From the NCBI GenBank assembly GCA_021613535.1, contig CP075493.1, forward strand, positions 930,001 through 994,000: a stretch of DNA of 64,000 nt, written 5' to 3'. Each line of letters opens with the position of its first letter. Positions within the stretch are counted from its first letter, which is position 1. The stretch is from Adineta vaga. Lineage: Eukaryota > Rotifera. Made by a program: the position numbers and the translations under genes. The notes below the pieces were generated by a model. The model made no database searches and was not told the origin of the DNA. It was given only the letters and a program-made list of their open reading frames with translations. This document shows positions 34,862 to 46,189 of the stretch, in pieces.

Positions 34862-36830
34862 TCATATAACATAAGAACTGTTTATCAATACATTCATATT
34901 AATCCGGAATAATTAAAATAATAATCGAAAATTTTAGAAAACAACTTGTAACAGAAATGTATCAACTATGAACAATTTGAATTTTCATGTAATCCTTGCC
35001 ATTTAAAATAAAATTAATATTCTTCTTCGCCATACTGTTGCTTTTGTTCTTATGAATTAGAGTTTTCCAGTGGTATGTGACACTTGAAAAAAGGAAGACG
35101 GAATAAAGCCGTCGAAATTCTATTCGGCTATATTCCATCTTCCTTTTTTCAAGACGATTTTCCACAAAAAAAACTCATTGCGTGATGGTTTGACATGCTT
35201 GTGAATAGGTAGTAGTAAATTTCGCTTGCCGAGGAAAATCTCTTACGAGATATCCACAGGGTCCTGTTGCTGTTGTCAGTTACAGGAGGCGCCCCTGAGC
35301 TGTCGGTAGCCATTTTCTTTCAAGAATCGAATGAATCCACTCCTTCACGAAACTAACGGAAGTTTGTAGAAAAGGGGAAAAATAGGCGTTCTACTTTTGT
35401 ATTGTTCATTGGTTTTATTCCGTTTTCCTTACGCAAAAAATCAGGCCATACCTAACAATTTAATAGAAGGCGTGTTAAGAAATACACTGCTGATGGCTTG
35501 ATTTTGAATACCATGATCAAAACCTATGGCAAATAGTTTCATTAATCAGACTATTTTGGTTGTGCAATATGGATTAATATTACACTATGGCAATGGAATT
35601 TCAAAGATATTGATTTTCTTAGACATTTTTCTGAGGTTTATAATTGAGGTTAATATTTTATTTTTGTATTTTGCAAATAAAAAGAATAAGTTAATTTTTT
35701 CGATCTTATTATCAATCACACGACTACGCAATACTGATACAGATATCTATCATGTTCTTTGAGTGTGTTGTATAAAGCAGAGTACTTTACAAATACAACA
35801 TCATTATTTGTTATTGTTTGTAAAAACGGTTTTTAATGGTGAAATTTATAGGCCAAGATGATGGAGGCTGTTTTTTCCTGAGTCTAAAAAACGATCATAA
35901 TCAGTGAAAAAAGATCCGATGATTCTCTCAAACCGTAATCTATTTCAAACACAAATTTTGACAAACATTTTTGTAGACTTGATATCCGTGCAAAATACAT
36001 TTATACTTCGAATCAAATCAAAACATCACCACTATAAAGCTATAAATATTTTCTTTGTGCAAATTCAGTAGAACTTTCGACGGCGTGTCTTTTATAGATC
36101 AGAAGGTATCGTTATTGTTCTCAGTTTTATAAAAATCATAGAAAACAATTTTCCTCGTCTTTTAAGAAATTCCTTTTTTTGATGATTTTTCATTAAATCA
36201 GGTTTTTTTATTCTCCTGAAATTTAATTTCCAGACAAACCTATGATTTTTAGTTTAACAACATTATAACAAATCATTGACGTCAATTTAGAAAATGTTCC
36301 TAATTTCTTTCTTTATTTTGATTAAAAGTATACTAATTCATACGCCGTTCTATATCCTATCATAGATAAAAGATTTGTAAATTCTATCAATTCAAAAACT
36401 TAACGAACAGAAATGGTTCAATGATTTGCGCGAACAATCTGAAGTTAAATGATGAGTGAGATGGTATAGTTGTTAGTGCCTATATCGTATAGAGATAATC
36501 ACTTTTTCGACTAATTAATGCAATGCGATAAGCATTTATGTATAGTTCTGCGTGAGTTTTCTTTATTTCTAAAAAAAAAGATTGAATAAGTCAAATTAAA
36601 AAGAGATGCATTGTCTCAGTCCTTTTTCATTTCTCTGTTTTTAATCAGATATTCTTGAATTCTATATATCATTATTAACGAAACCTTTCTTTCAGTTTAA
36701 TTCATACGTACACCCACACCCAATAATATTCCATTAAACTTGTAGTATATAAAATCGAATACTCAAATGAAGATTGAATCTTAATCATCTGGACGAATTA
36801 ATGATGAGTGATTATTTGAAATTAATGGAA
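34862..36830. other. Intergenic with hairpin and 3'-end duplication
   Basis: No gene was recognised. The 19-bp 3' end of the preceding gene (AAAATCAGGCCATACCTAA) recurs near 35437-35455. Between the two copies lies a 71-nt near-perfect hairpin (35083-35153). A weak tRNA-like stretch near 36450 was examined and rejected. Confidence 0.5.
35083..35153. repeat. 71-nt near-perfect inverted repeat (hairpin)
   Basis: The left arm begins CTTGAAAAAAGGAAGACGGA and the right arm ends TCTTCCTTTTTTCAAG. The arms are about 29 nt with two mismatches and enclose a 13-nt loop (TCGAAATTCTATT). The size and shape suit a pre-microRNA-like transcript or a small palindromic element. There is no sequence proof of either. 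Confidence 0.85.
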
Positions 36831-36871
36831 ATGATGAATTATTTTTTGAATTACTCACAAAACGACTCTTT

Positions 36872-37096
36872 CTATGACGATGTGGAGGACGATTGAATAA
36901 AAGATTGAATTTCAGATGAAGCTGCTATATCATAAGTTGTTTTATTTTGTTTATCTCGACGACTAATACGATTACAAATGTTATTTCCAAGTAAGAGATG
37001 AATTATTTCATGATGATTATTCAAATAAACATGAGCATCAAGAGAAATTCTTCTAGTATTCGAATCAATTATGATTAACTTTTCTTTCAATTTCAA
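36872..37096 (-). pseudogene. Ankyrin-repeat fragment
   Basis: The minus-strand frame reads ISLDAHVYLNNHHEIIHLLL followed by NKTTYDIAASSEIQSFI, the shape of a last ankyrin repeat (HEIIxLLL, then NKxxYDIA). It is about 74 codons and stands alone with no further repeats upstream, so it is a fragment or a decayed gene end. The assignment rests on pattern only. Confidence 0.4.
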
Positions 37097-37099
37097 TAA

Positions 37100-37461
37100 A
37101 CTTAATTATATTATTTATTTCTAACATTGTTACTCTTTATAAGCATATTTCTAATTTACATTTAAAAATCTTATCAAATGACACATCGTAAAAAAAGAGG
37201 ACACGTTCACATATAGGTAAGTTTCATACAGCACAAGATACGATCTGTTATGACAGCGTTTTTTGCATTTATAAAATAATTAAGAAAAACATTTTTTATC
37301 ACGCGATAACTATGTGAATGTAACCACTTCCTTTTATCGTTTGAAGCTTGACTGATACTCGTGACGATTATAGTGTATAAGTTGAGAGAAAATAAACAGC
37401 ATATTTAAACATAGGTTGTTATTATATTCACATTTCATCGGTATTTGGAGATTCTTAATTA
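37100..37461. other. Intergenic
   Basis: AT-rich; it contains the presumed promoter of the gene at 37462. No gene seen. Confidence 0.4.
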
Positions 37462-38007
37462 ATGGATTATAGTGCACCAAATTTTGAAATTTCCTATGAA
37501 TCTTCCAGAAAAAACTATGTCAGACCAAATGACATGATTCGTTCTCGTTATTATGCACCAAGAAGATTTAATCTAGGAAAAAATGGTCCTATTCGTGCCG
37601 CTATACGTAATCTTCATCCAAGGCCGATCAATAGACCACCCAATGTTGATATTCATCCTAAGGCATCCGAATCATGCCCTATTTTGGGAAATTTTAAAAC
37701 AATAGCTGGAATCGTCGATTCGATCGTATCTGCAATCGGAACTATTTTAGGATTCATCTTTGGAGCTGAACCAAGTTCTAAAGCTATTCTATCATGTATT
37801 TGCTGTGTGACATTTACTACGATTACCGTTACTACAGTTGGTGTTAGTCTCGGTGTCGGTCTTGGAATAGGACTTAACAGAGAAAATGATGAATCAACTA
37901 TCGTTAGTACTATCACAACAATTATTGCAGAAACTACTAGTACTATATCGTCCACTATTAGTACTTTATCGTCCACTACTGTACAAACTACACTAATGCC
38001 TGGGTGA
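37462..38007 (+). CDS. Small single-pass membrane protein with Ser/Thr-rich tail
   Basis: The open frame is 181 aa. An N-terminal, probably cytoplasmic region rich in Arg, Tyr and Pro (RSRYYAPRRFNLG) leads to hydrophobic stretches. The strongest, about residues 112-138, reads CICCVTFTTITVTTVGVSLG followed by a Gly-rich end. A short mucin-like Thr/Ser tail ends at TGA 38005-38007. Bdelloid genomes have many proteins in which such an anchor precedes an ectodomain; here the ectodomain is absent. It may be a truncated member or a short type II protein. Function unknown. Confidence 0.55.
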   Translation: MDYSAPNFEISYESSRKNYVRPNDMIRSRYYAPRRFNLGKNGPIRAAIRNLHPRPINRPPNVDIHPKASESCPILGNFKTIAGIVDSIVSAIGTILGFIFGAEPSSKAILSCICCVTFTTITVTTVGVSLGVGLGIGLNRENDESTIVSTITTIIAETTSTISSTISTLSSTTVQTTLMPG

Positions 38008-40380
38008 TCTCTATAATAATTAAGAGTGAATTAGTATTAATATGTTGTTTTCATTAATTTTGTATTGCTCTCGTTTTTCTGTAATATGAATAGCTTTTAC
38101 ATGTTCACTTTTTCGTAGAAAAGAGTCTTACAAGAATAAATTGTTTGCTTGCTTGCTTACTTGTGTGTCTGCACTTCATTTATTGGACGAAAAATAAAAT
38201 AAAACTGAAAGATTCTTTTGTTTAATAAGAGTTGATCATAAGGTACTTGAAGGCGAGGATCATAGATCTGAGGTTAGTTTCTAAAATGTGTATAGATTCA
38301 TATTGATTACACATATTTTACTTTCGATATATATAGAAGAAGGAAGAAAATAAATCCATATTCATCCAATGATAATATAATATATTTATGTCATCAGTGT
38401 AATCAAAACTATGAATGATATCATCGTAGATTATCGTTTTAATGTTTTTTTACCTATTCTTTTTATGAACTATTTTTATCTTAAAAACCATGGCTGAATA
38501 TACATAAACAAACGGAGAAAAAAATATATATATCTGTCTATGTCTATTCTTATTTTGATCATTATTTGAAAATATCGTTAGATTAATCGACGAAAAAATA
38601 ATTCCATCTTCTCTTATTGAAGTATAAAAGATAAGAGAGTAGAGATAATTAAACATTGGTCATACAATGATAAATTCAAAAAATAAGTATTTGTTTCTTC
38701 TCTACGAAGATAAATTCTTATTTAAAACTGTTTTTTTCTTTTCTTAGAATAATTTTTCGTAGAGAATTATCTCCCCCATGCAAAATAATACGTTTATGTC
38801 AATTTCGACATCGCTTTTTAGCATCCATAACTTCATCAGTTAAAATAACAATCATATCAGCTCTATTAACAAGCTTAGCGATATTAACCCTTATCCACCC
38901 ACCTGGCGTCCACACGGACCCCAGCTAGTTTCATTCTAATTTTTTGTGTATACAACTATAGGACATATCACATCTCTCTAGATATGCTCTAGTGGAGACT
39001 AGTACAACATACCATTGCTATCATTCGCTTATTGTCATTAGTCATTTAGGACATAAATTATCTAAAAGTAAGAATACCTTCTTTCTGCCCACCTGGGGTC
39101 CGAGTGAGTGCGCGTCTTATTTTTTCACACCGATCTATATCCACACCCTCAAGATGGTGCTGGTTTTCGTCTGGAGCTACATGTGTGTGTAAAATTATTA
39201 CCTCCATAGACCATCACAAAAAGAAAAGAAAAGAAATTTATGAATCACATGTTTCGATAGCCTGAAAGTTGTTCTACAAAACGTGCTATTTACTTTCTCT
39301 TTTACTCTTCTTTCTTTGCTCGAAAAATCAGTTTCAGTTTGTATGAGTCATCCGAAACTATTTGTTTTTTGTCTTCCAATGCGACTATCTCCACGAATGT
39401 GCAAGGTAGAGACTTGAAAACTATATGGCAGTACGAGCATGAGTTAAGAAGTAAAACAAAACAAAAAAAAGTTTATATCAGTCAACAAGAACTGGAGTTA
39501 TAAGCAAAACACGACAAAAAAATCAATCGTACAATAAAGTTGCAATTTACTCATATATATATATTAAATACATTTGATCGACTGTCAAACCGACTTTTTC
39601 CAGCATTATAGGGGGTTAGAAACTTGAGAGTATACCCCTTTTACCGCGAATGCTCGATATTCTCATGGACTGTCTCTTAATAGTGATATTCAAAACTTTT
39701 CTTATGACATTCATTTGTACTCTAATATATTCTTTGAAGTGTCCGTAAGAAATAGAATTCCTCATCATTACAACATATTATTTTTTGCTCGTTAAACTTT
39801 CATTTGTTATTGTAAAACAAACGATGAATCTCATTCTAAAAGTTGTCTTTTCCTTGACAATTCTCATCTTAATTCAATTGGTTTACAATTAATGTTTGTC
39901 TTGTCAATGCTTTTTTCAGTATTCTTATGTTAACCGGTTTATCTTGTCGTATACTCTCAATCATTTCTTTCAATTGAATTTCTATTTATGAAGTTTTTTT
40001 ATGTTCGATATCAAACGAATCAATATCTTTTGAATATTATATTCTTATACAATTATTTAGTAAAATATCGTCTATTTCAATAACATTGAATAATTGTTTA
40101 CAAACTTTAGCATCATTTATATTACTTTCTGATGTATTACTATTAACATTTACAACTAAATCAATGCGTAGTTTTCTAAAAAAAAAAAAGATTTTGAACT
40201 GACTTCGTTTTTTTATTCTGTCAAAAACATGTTCTCGAAGATTCTCAAAATACACGAACATCATCTGTCACCTATTTTTCTTATGATATTTATTCTTTGC
40301 GTACAAATGAAAAGTGGATCCAACGATCATGATTCGCTCTTTCCTGTCTTGATCGCAAGACATTCGATCAGTCATATTAT
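38008..40380. other. Intergenic with GC-richer repeated motif
   Basis: There is no gene in 2.4 kb. Around 38,898-38,930 and 39,088-39,110 a CCCACCTGGSGTCC motif recurs, the first followed by CGGACCCCAG, which pairs with CTGGGGTCC of the second. CCACACCCTCAAGAT at about 39,140 recurs in similar form near 42,135. Confidence 0.45.
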
Positions 40381-41352
40381 TCAATGATGTTTTGTAACAG
40401 TAAATGGATTTGCTGTATGTTGAACACTAATCGGAATAACTTGATTATTTTGTAAATGAAATAGATTTTTAAGAAATGTTTTGATTGTTTTTCTAAGACG
40501 TGATGATGAAAGAAAATAAATATAAAATGATGAAGCAAAATTCATTGTTATGATAAATAAAGTTAATTGATCAATAAAATATTCAATGATAATTCGTTCA
40601 AAACTTCTCGTTAAATATTCATTGACAGTTGATATAACATAAATGAGATAAATGCATCGAGGAAGTGTGCAAAATATACTTAATATTGTTTGAATTATCA
40701 TCATTTTTGTCATTTGTTGTTCCCAAATTGATAAATGTGTTCGATTACGAAAATGATTCAAATAATGAATATTTTTATATGTTAAAATACCAAATATCAT
40801 TAAAATAACCAAAGGAAGAAGAGTGGAAAAGATGGGTGCAAGAAAATAAACTGAAATATAGGCAAAGAATTCATTGGTAAAGGAACATTGATTAAGATAT
40901 GGATTTATATCACAATAAAATAAATAAGGAAGATTTATTAATGACCAAAATAGAAATGAAATTAGAAATAAATAACGAGCCATATGAATCGAACTTAATT
41001 GACGAATTCGAACAGATCTTGATGTACATGACCAACGATCAAATGATGATAAACAGAGAAATGTCATTCCACATGAAACTGTTAATTGACTGAAATAAAT
41101 TGATAATTTACATGAAATTGTTGATTGAGACATCGATGTTGATGGATAATTTTGTAAGAGAATTATTAATAAAATACCAAAATCAGATATTGATTGACCA
41201 ATTATGTAATAAACAATTGAAGATTGTCGACTTGATTTTGTTCCAAGAAATATTATTAAATTTAGAATTATTCCAGGAAGTCCAATAGAACAAAGAACTA
41301 TTGGACTCCAATAGGATAATTCACGAGCAATTTCCAGAAGACGTAATGACAT
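40381..41352 (-). CDS. Rhodopsin-like GPCR, intronless
   Basis: A clean 323-aa frame with seven hydrophobic segments. TM1 lies near residues 15-38 with GLPGIILNLIIFLG (the family GN replaced by LN). TM3 ends SSFDRW (a DRY variant). A Cys in front of TM3 (ISCKLS) and one in the second outer loop (LNQCSF) can pair. TM6 reads IIQTILSIFCTLPRCIYLIY, and TM7 reads FASSFYIYFLSSSRLRKTI, a derived NPxxY region followed by basic helix 8. It fits the large intronless neuropeptide/FMRFamide-receptor-like families of bdelloids. The ligand is unknown. Confidence 0.85.
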   Translation of the reverse strand: MSLRLLEIARELSYWSPIVLCSIGLPGIILNLIIFLGTKSSRQSSIVYYIIGQSISDFGILLIILLQNYPSTSMSQSTISCKLSIYFSQLTVSCGMTFLCLSSFDRWSCTSRSVRIRQLSSIHMARYLFLISFLFWSLINLPYLFYCDINPYLNQCSFTNEFFAYISVYFLAPIFSTLLPLVILMIFGILTYKNIHYLNHFRNRTHLSIWEQQMTKMMIIQTILSIFCTLPRCIYLIYVISTVNEYLTRSFERIIIEYFIDQLTLFIITMNFASSFYIYFLSSSRLRKTIKTFLKNLFHLQNNQVIPISVQHTANPFTVTKHH

Positions 41353-43003
41353 TTCCTTTAATGAATATAGAACTTCACTCGTTTTAATCCTTACAGAACA
41401 GATCCTAAACAGATGTATCTTGAATAAAATTTTCTGCGTTATTCTGTCAAAAACAAATCTGAATTAATTGTGTTGCATCTTGAAAATAAGTTCTATTCAA
41501 ATTTGAATTGTAAAGGTTACTAATTCTTTTGAAAATTTTTTTATTCATTTTATCATCTTTTGAGAATATATGTTGAAAGAGCAAAATATTCTTTTCATTT
41601 CCTTTTCACATCATTTCTCTTTCAGGTACTTTAAATCTTTTCGAGAAAACGGTTATGAAACAATTGTAATTTTTACTCTATTCTAAATATTTCAGAAATG
41701 CATATTCCTTCAAACTCATCTACGTGGAAACTACCGTTGGTGACACCTGATTCGAGTAATTAGGTTGAAATAGTAGAAGATAAAAAAGCTTTTTTCTGAA
41801 TTTTCTTGAATTTTTAACGCATTCCGGTGAATCCAACGAAAAAATCGAACTAATACGAATTTCATTGAAAGATAGATGTGAATGAATTTAAACAAAGGAT
41901 GTCATCTCGAGTGATTCTTTCGTTCGGAGCTGAAAATGTGTTTTAAATATCATAAAAGATTAATTAAATGTTAAAATACAAGAAATAAAAGATGAAGCTA
42001 AACTAATAATGAAAGAAAGAATTACTTTGGTGATAAGTTTATAATCAGTTAGAATAATTCAAAGAATTTTACAGCATATTCTTTGAGGATAAGGTCGCGT
42101 CGCTTCTCTCTCTTATAACCCGCCTCACATGCATCCTCACCCTCAAGATTTGAAACATGGTTTTCATCGATGTCAATACAATAAACATATTATTTTTGAT
42201 AAAAAAATGAAAATTTTTTAAAATAGTTCTCGCGCTCTCAGTATTTTTTCCAAAGACGAATATAATATATTCAATGTGCTCAGAATACGAGAAAATCTTT
42301 CGGTTTAATGATGGATTGATATTCAGTTCACCTCTACATTATATTTTCAAGGACCAGTTAAAAATAAAAACAGCGTAATTAAAAATTTTTCCTATTCGAA
42401 CACAAATGAAAACAACTTAAACTATCAGTCCAATCTTTTGTACCGATGTATTATCACATGGTTTGTTTTGTTTCAAGGTAAAGCAAAATACCAGATACCT
42501 CTACGGGTTTTTGGTGACGCATGACTTATTTTTGTTCTTATTGAGTTATCAATGATATAAACTGGATGATATGATAAAAATCATTGAGTTTTGTCGTTGA
42601 GTAAAAAAGATTTCGATGTCAGAAACAATCTAGTCGGAAAAGGATAATTTTGTATTTTCTTGCTTAAAGAAATCAACAGAGATGAGCGAATCCATTGCTT
42701 TTTGAAAGTCTATACCATAGATTGTATAATATCGTGTTCAAGGTAATTCAGTGTAATATTGTCCACTTCGTACATTGCAATGATTTACAATACACAATAG
42801 ATCATTTGTTATTTATAAATATAGTATTATACGGTATACAAAGAAAACGATTATTCATGACATGTTATTACATACAATATCCAAATATTATTGTTTTCAA
42901 ATAGTCTTCGGTCTCCAAGAAGTTTCGAAAAAAGAAAATATCTCTCTCATAGATTTACTATATAAAGCGGTGTTTTTGTTTGGTTATCAAGTATTAACAA
43001 TTG
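41353..43003. other. Intergenic
   Basis: AT-rich with no gene. A CCTCACCCTCAAGAT motif at about 42,128-42,145 resembles one at 39,140. Confidence 0.4.
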
Positions 43004-44761
43004 ATGGCGAGTAACATAGTAATACCTATGTACGGGAAGCGAGATACGGCAATGAGACCTTCAATTGCTGTTCCTGTTGCTTCGACAGGACCGTAAGTTC
43101 ATTGAAGCATCGTTTATATTTGTATATCATTTTATTTAATTGAAGAAGTCCCGCGATCGGCATTGGTTTTGCAGTTTGCTTTATTATTGGTCTACTTTTT
43201 CTCATTGCTGGAGCAATCGCCATAGGTCTCATTCCAGTTTATCTATCGAGAGGAGATTCTCGAGCACGAACTGCAAGTAAGTGTCATCTGCTTTCCTTTC
43301 ATTACACAATAATTCGAATCTTTGAATTCTGAAACAGCAACAACTCCAGTCACAAATCCAAATCTTCTCTTCTACGCAGTTACAAGTCAAAATCAACTTC
43401 TAACTATTAACACACAAAATCCGAGTGTTATTCTTTCATCAGTACCTTTAACAGGACTCACCGCTGGTGACATCGTGAATAACATCGATTTTCGTCCAGC
43501 ATTTGGTGTATTGTACGGCACAAGCAATGGTCAACTCTATGTAATTAATGAAACTACAGGTGCTGCTCGTGCTATTGGAACTCCATTGAATACTGCCACA
43601 AATGGTAACATCATCTCGATGGAGTTCAGTCCAGTCACCGATTTGCTTCGTATTGTAACTATGACGAGCGGTACTTTTGATGTAAATCCTGAAACGGGTG
43701 TTATTGAAACTTCGAGCGTTCAAAACAATGAAAGGAGAATATCAGTAGCGTTTAACAATAACTTAGCAGGTGCTTCAACATCTACACTATTCATCCTTGA
43801 TCCAACAATGGATGCTCTCTTCCGTCAAAATCCACCAATTGATTTAAGCGTTCCACAAGTTGGATCAGGTTTTGGAATTAATGCTATCGAATCTCAAGGT
43901 TTTGACATTGCTCCCAATGGATTAGCAATTGCTTGTCTTAATGTTAGTAATACTCTCTCACTATTCTCTGTTAATTTGAATAGTGGAACTTTGAGCAGAA
44001 ATCTCGGTCCAATATCTCAACCAGTAGTTTCTATAGCTATACCAACTGTTCCAGTAGCCTATGGTATTACAAGTGCGGACAAGAAACTTCTTATTGTTAA
44101 CTCACTTGATTCTGGTCTTTCGTTCGTGTCGAAAACTATAACAGGCTTAGATGCTGGTGAAACAATACAATCCATAGACGTTCGTCCACTGAACGTACGA
44201 CTCTATGGAGTAAGTACTAATAATCGTCTCTTTGTCGTCGATCCAGGTGCGGGTGGAGTTGAACTCGTAGGCACAGCTCCTATTACACCCACTGTCCAAG
44301 GTACAACTTTTTCTATAGATTTCAATCCAACAGTCGATCGAATTCGTGTTGTAAGTAATACGAGTATTAATCTACGTGTAAATCCAGACACGGCAGTTGC
44401 TATCACAGATGGCAATCTCAATCCCGGTACGCCGAGCATTACAGCAATCGCTTATACTAATAATTTTGCTGGTGCAACGAATACTGTTTTATACGATATC
44501 GACAATCAACGCAATCAGCTTTTCATACAAAATCCACCCAATGGAGGAGCATTAGTTAATGTTGGTTCTCTTGGCGTAACTCCTAGTTCAATCGGTGGTT
44601 TTGATATTGGTGGTAAAACGGGTATTGCTCTCGCTGTCCTAACAATCAATTCGGTAACAAGTGTCTATCGAATTGATTTGAATACTGGTGCAGCAACGAG
44701 TGTTTCTAACACCGTATTTCCTGAGATTATTATAAGTTACGCATTAAGTCTCAATAGATAA
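43004..44761 (+). CDS. Membrane-anchored DUF4394-type protein (two tandem domains)
   Basis: Exons 43004-43092, 43146-43276 and 43338-44761 give 547 aa in frame. A short cytoplasmic N-terminus and one TM segment (GFAVCFIIGLLFLIAGAIAI) are encoded by the first two exons. The ectodomain is encoded by the third. It holds two tandem copies of a DUF4394-like module: LLFYAVTSQNQLLTI, NIDFRPAFGVLYGTSNGQLY, LRIVTMTSGTFDVNP and VAFNNNLAGAST; then VAYGITSADKKLLIV, SIDVRPLNVRLYGVSTNNRL, IRVVSNTSINLRVNP and IAYTNNFAGATN. This domain is otherwise mainly bacterial and probably a beta-propeller; function unknown. AATAAA follows the stop at 44764-44769. Confidence 0.85.
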
Positions 44762-44924
44762 GCAATAAATACTTGTTTGTTAATTTGATCGAATTTATTT
44801 TAAACTTTTTCCTTCTATCACTAACCTTATATAAATAGAAATTTGAAAAGAATTATGACGTTCTTTACTTTTGAGTATGCGTGTGTGTGTGTGAGTGAAC
44901 AATGAAGAATTTTCGGAAGACATT

Positions 44925-46013
44925 TTATCGATGGTTTTGACCTTTTGCTCCATATCTGTTCTTAAATTTATCGACTTTTGACCGTTTAGGTAATTTGTCG
45001 AAGTAAGCTCGTCGAGCTAACTGTGCTTCATTTACAAATACTTTTTTGGGAACAGGATCTGTCAGTGTTGATGTTGTTTCGAAGTACGCATAGAGTTCAA
45101 TACGTCTTAGAAAATCGTCAATAGCACACGAGAGGCTTGAAACAGTTTCAGTCACTGTTGAAGAAGAGGACGCGTCTGTGGATCTATTTTCCCAGTTATC
45201 TGACAAATATTTCATAATAGAAGACTTTCCTGACCTCGATCCATTTATCAATCGATAATCTCCATTCCAAACAAAAGCATTTTCAAAATTTGTAGGAAGA
45301 GGCTGAGTGTCATCATATAAATAAATTTCCGAATCAACTGTTTCACTATGTTCCATAAGAGTTAAATGTTGAATTGATTGTTGATTAAAAAACAACGGGA
45401 AAACATATTCTTCTAAAATTGTATATGTATGGTACCGAAATCGCAAACTAAATACATTTTTATGAGTGAAAATGACGGAGATCAGAGAGAAAATACATTT
45501 GATTGTTTTGAAATCATTTAAATCATATTCATTTCTGGTTAATGCTAGGACGAATCCAGCAGCCGTTTTACGTACTTCTGCTAGGTTATTTGCTCGTTGA
45601 TATCTAATACGTTTTTCTTTATTTCTTTGATTAATAGAATTCAATGAGAATATATTCGGTTCATTGAGAAGTGGCAATGGAAATGATTGTACACCAAGAT
45701 AATCCAATAATTGAAGTACATCTAATATGTTATCATCTTTTGATAGTTCATTAAATAAGGCATATGGTTGTTCAGTAGATAGCGAACGAAAAATAGCCAT
45801 AAACCAATTGTAATGAATTGGATAGTGTAATATATATTCATTTTGATCATTCTGAATGGATGAAAAGTCATCTTTGTGTAATACGAATATCGATAAGAAT
45901 GGAATACGAGCAAGCTCTTGTTCAGTCAGTTGAATCACTTTATCAGAATTATTGAAACGAAATTTGTAGGTTATTGGTTCATTTCTTTCGATGTTTATAA
46001 CAGTTTTCGACAT
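44925..46013 (-). CDS. BTB/POZ-like protein, intronless
   Basis: The 362-aa open frame begins at ATG 46013. Residues about 12-115 follow a BTB-like plan: an opening strand region (YKFRFNNSDKVIQLTEQELA), IPFLSIFVLHKDD, then IHYNWFMAIFRSLST and DNILDVLQLLDYLGVQSFPL. The C-terminal two thirds contain an aromatic-rich region (FVWNGDYRLINGSRSGKSS) and a basic end. I do not recognise a second domain. The gene has no introns. A protein-protein interaction role is inferred from the BTB-like start only. Confidence 0.55.
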   Translation of the reverse strand: MSKTVINIERNEPITYKFRFNNSDKVIQLTEQELARIPFLSIFVLHKDDFSSIQNDQNEYILHYPIHYNWFMAIFRSLSTEQPYALFNELSKDDNILDVLQLLDYLGVQSFPLPLLNEPNIFSLNSINQRNKEKRIRYQRANNLAEVRKTAAGFVLALTRNEYDLNDFKTIKCIFSLISVIFTHKNVFSLRFRYHTYTILEEYVFPLFFNQQSIQHLTLMEHSETVDSEIYLYDDTQPLPTNFENAFVWNGDYRLINGSRSGKSSIMKYLSDNWENRSTDASSSSTVTETVSSLSCAIDDFLRRIELYAYFETTSTLTDPVPKKVFVNEAQLARRAYFDKLPKRSKVDKFKNRYGAKGQNHR

Positions 46014-46189
46014 ATTTTGTTAGAGGAATAATTTTTATGTTGAAAAACAAACTATATACGTATATACGTTTTCTTGATTGTGCAAATCATAAATCATAGG
46101 ATAAGGTTGGTTTTTTCCATTTATTCTTATCATTGGTTAAAAGTCTTAAATTAAATGAGTCAACTAAGAAGAAAAACCCATGGCCAAGC

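Noticed and set aside
36450-36525. tRNA-like start (GAGATGGTATAGTTGTTAGTGCC)
   Set aside because: The D-arm resemblance is fair, but no paired acceptor stem, anticodon stem or proper GGTTCGA box follows.
43448-44439. Minus-strand frames inside the DUF4394 gene
   Set aside because: They are antisense shadows of an intact, well-supported coding exon.
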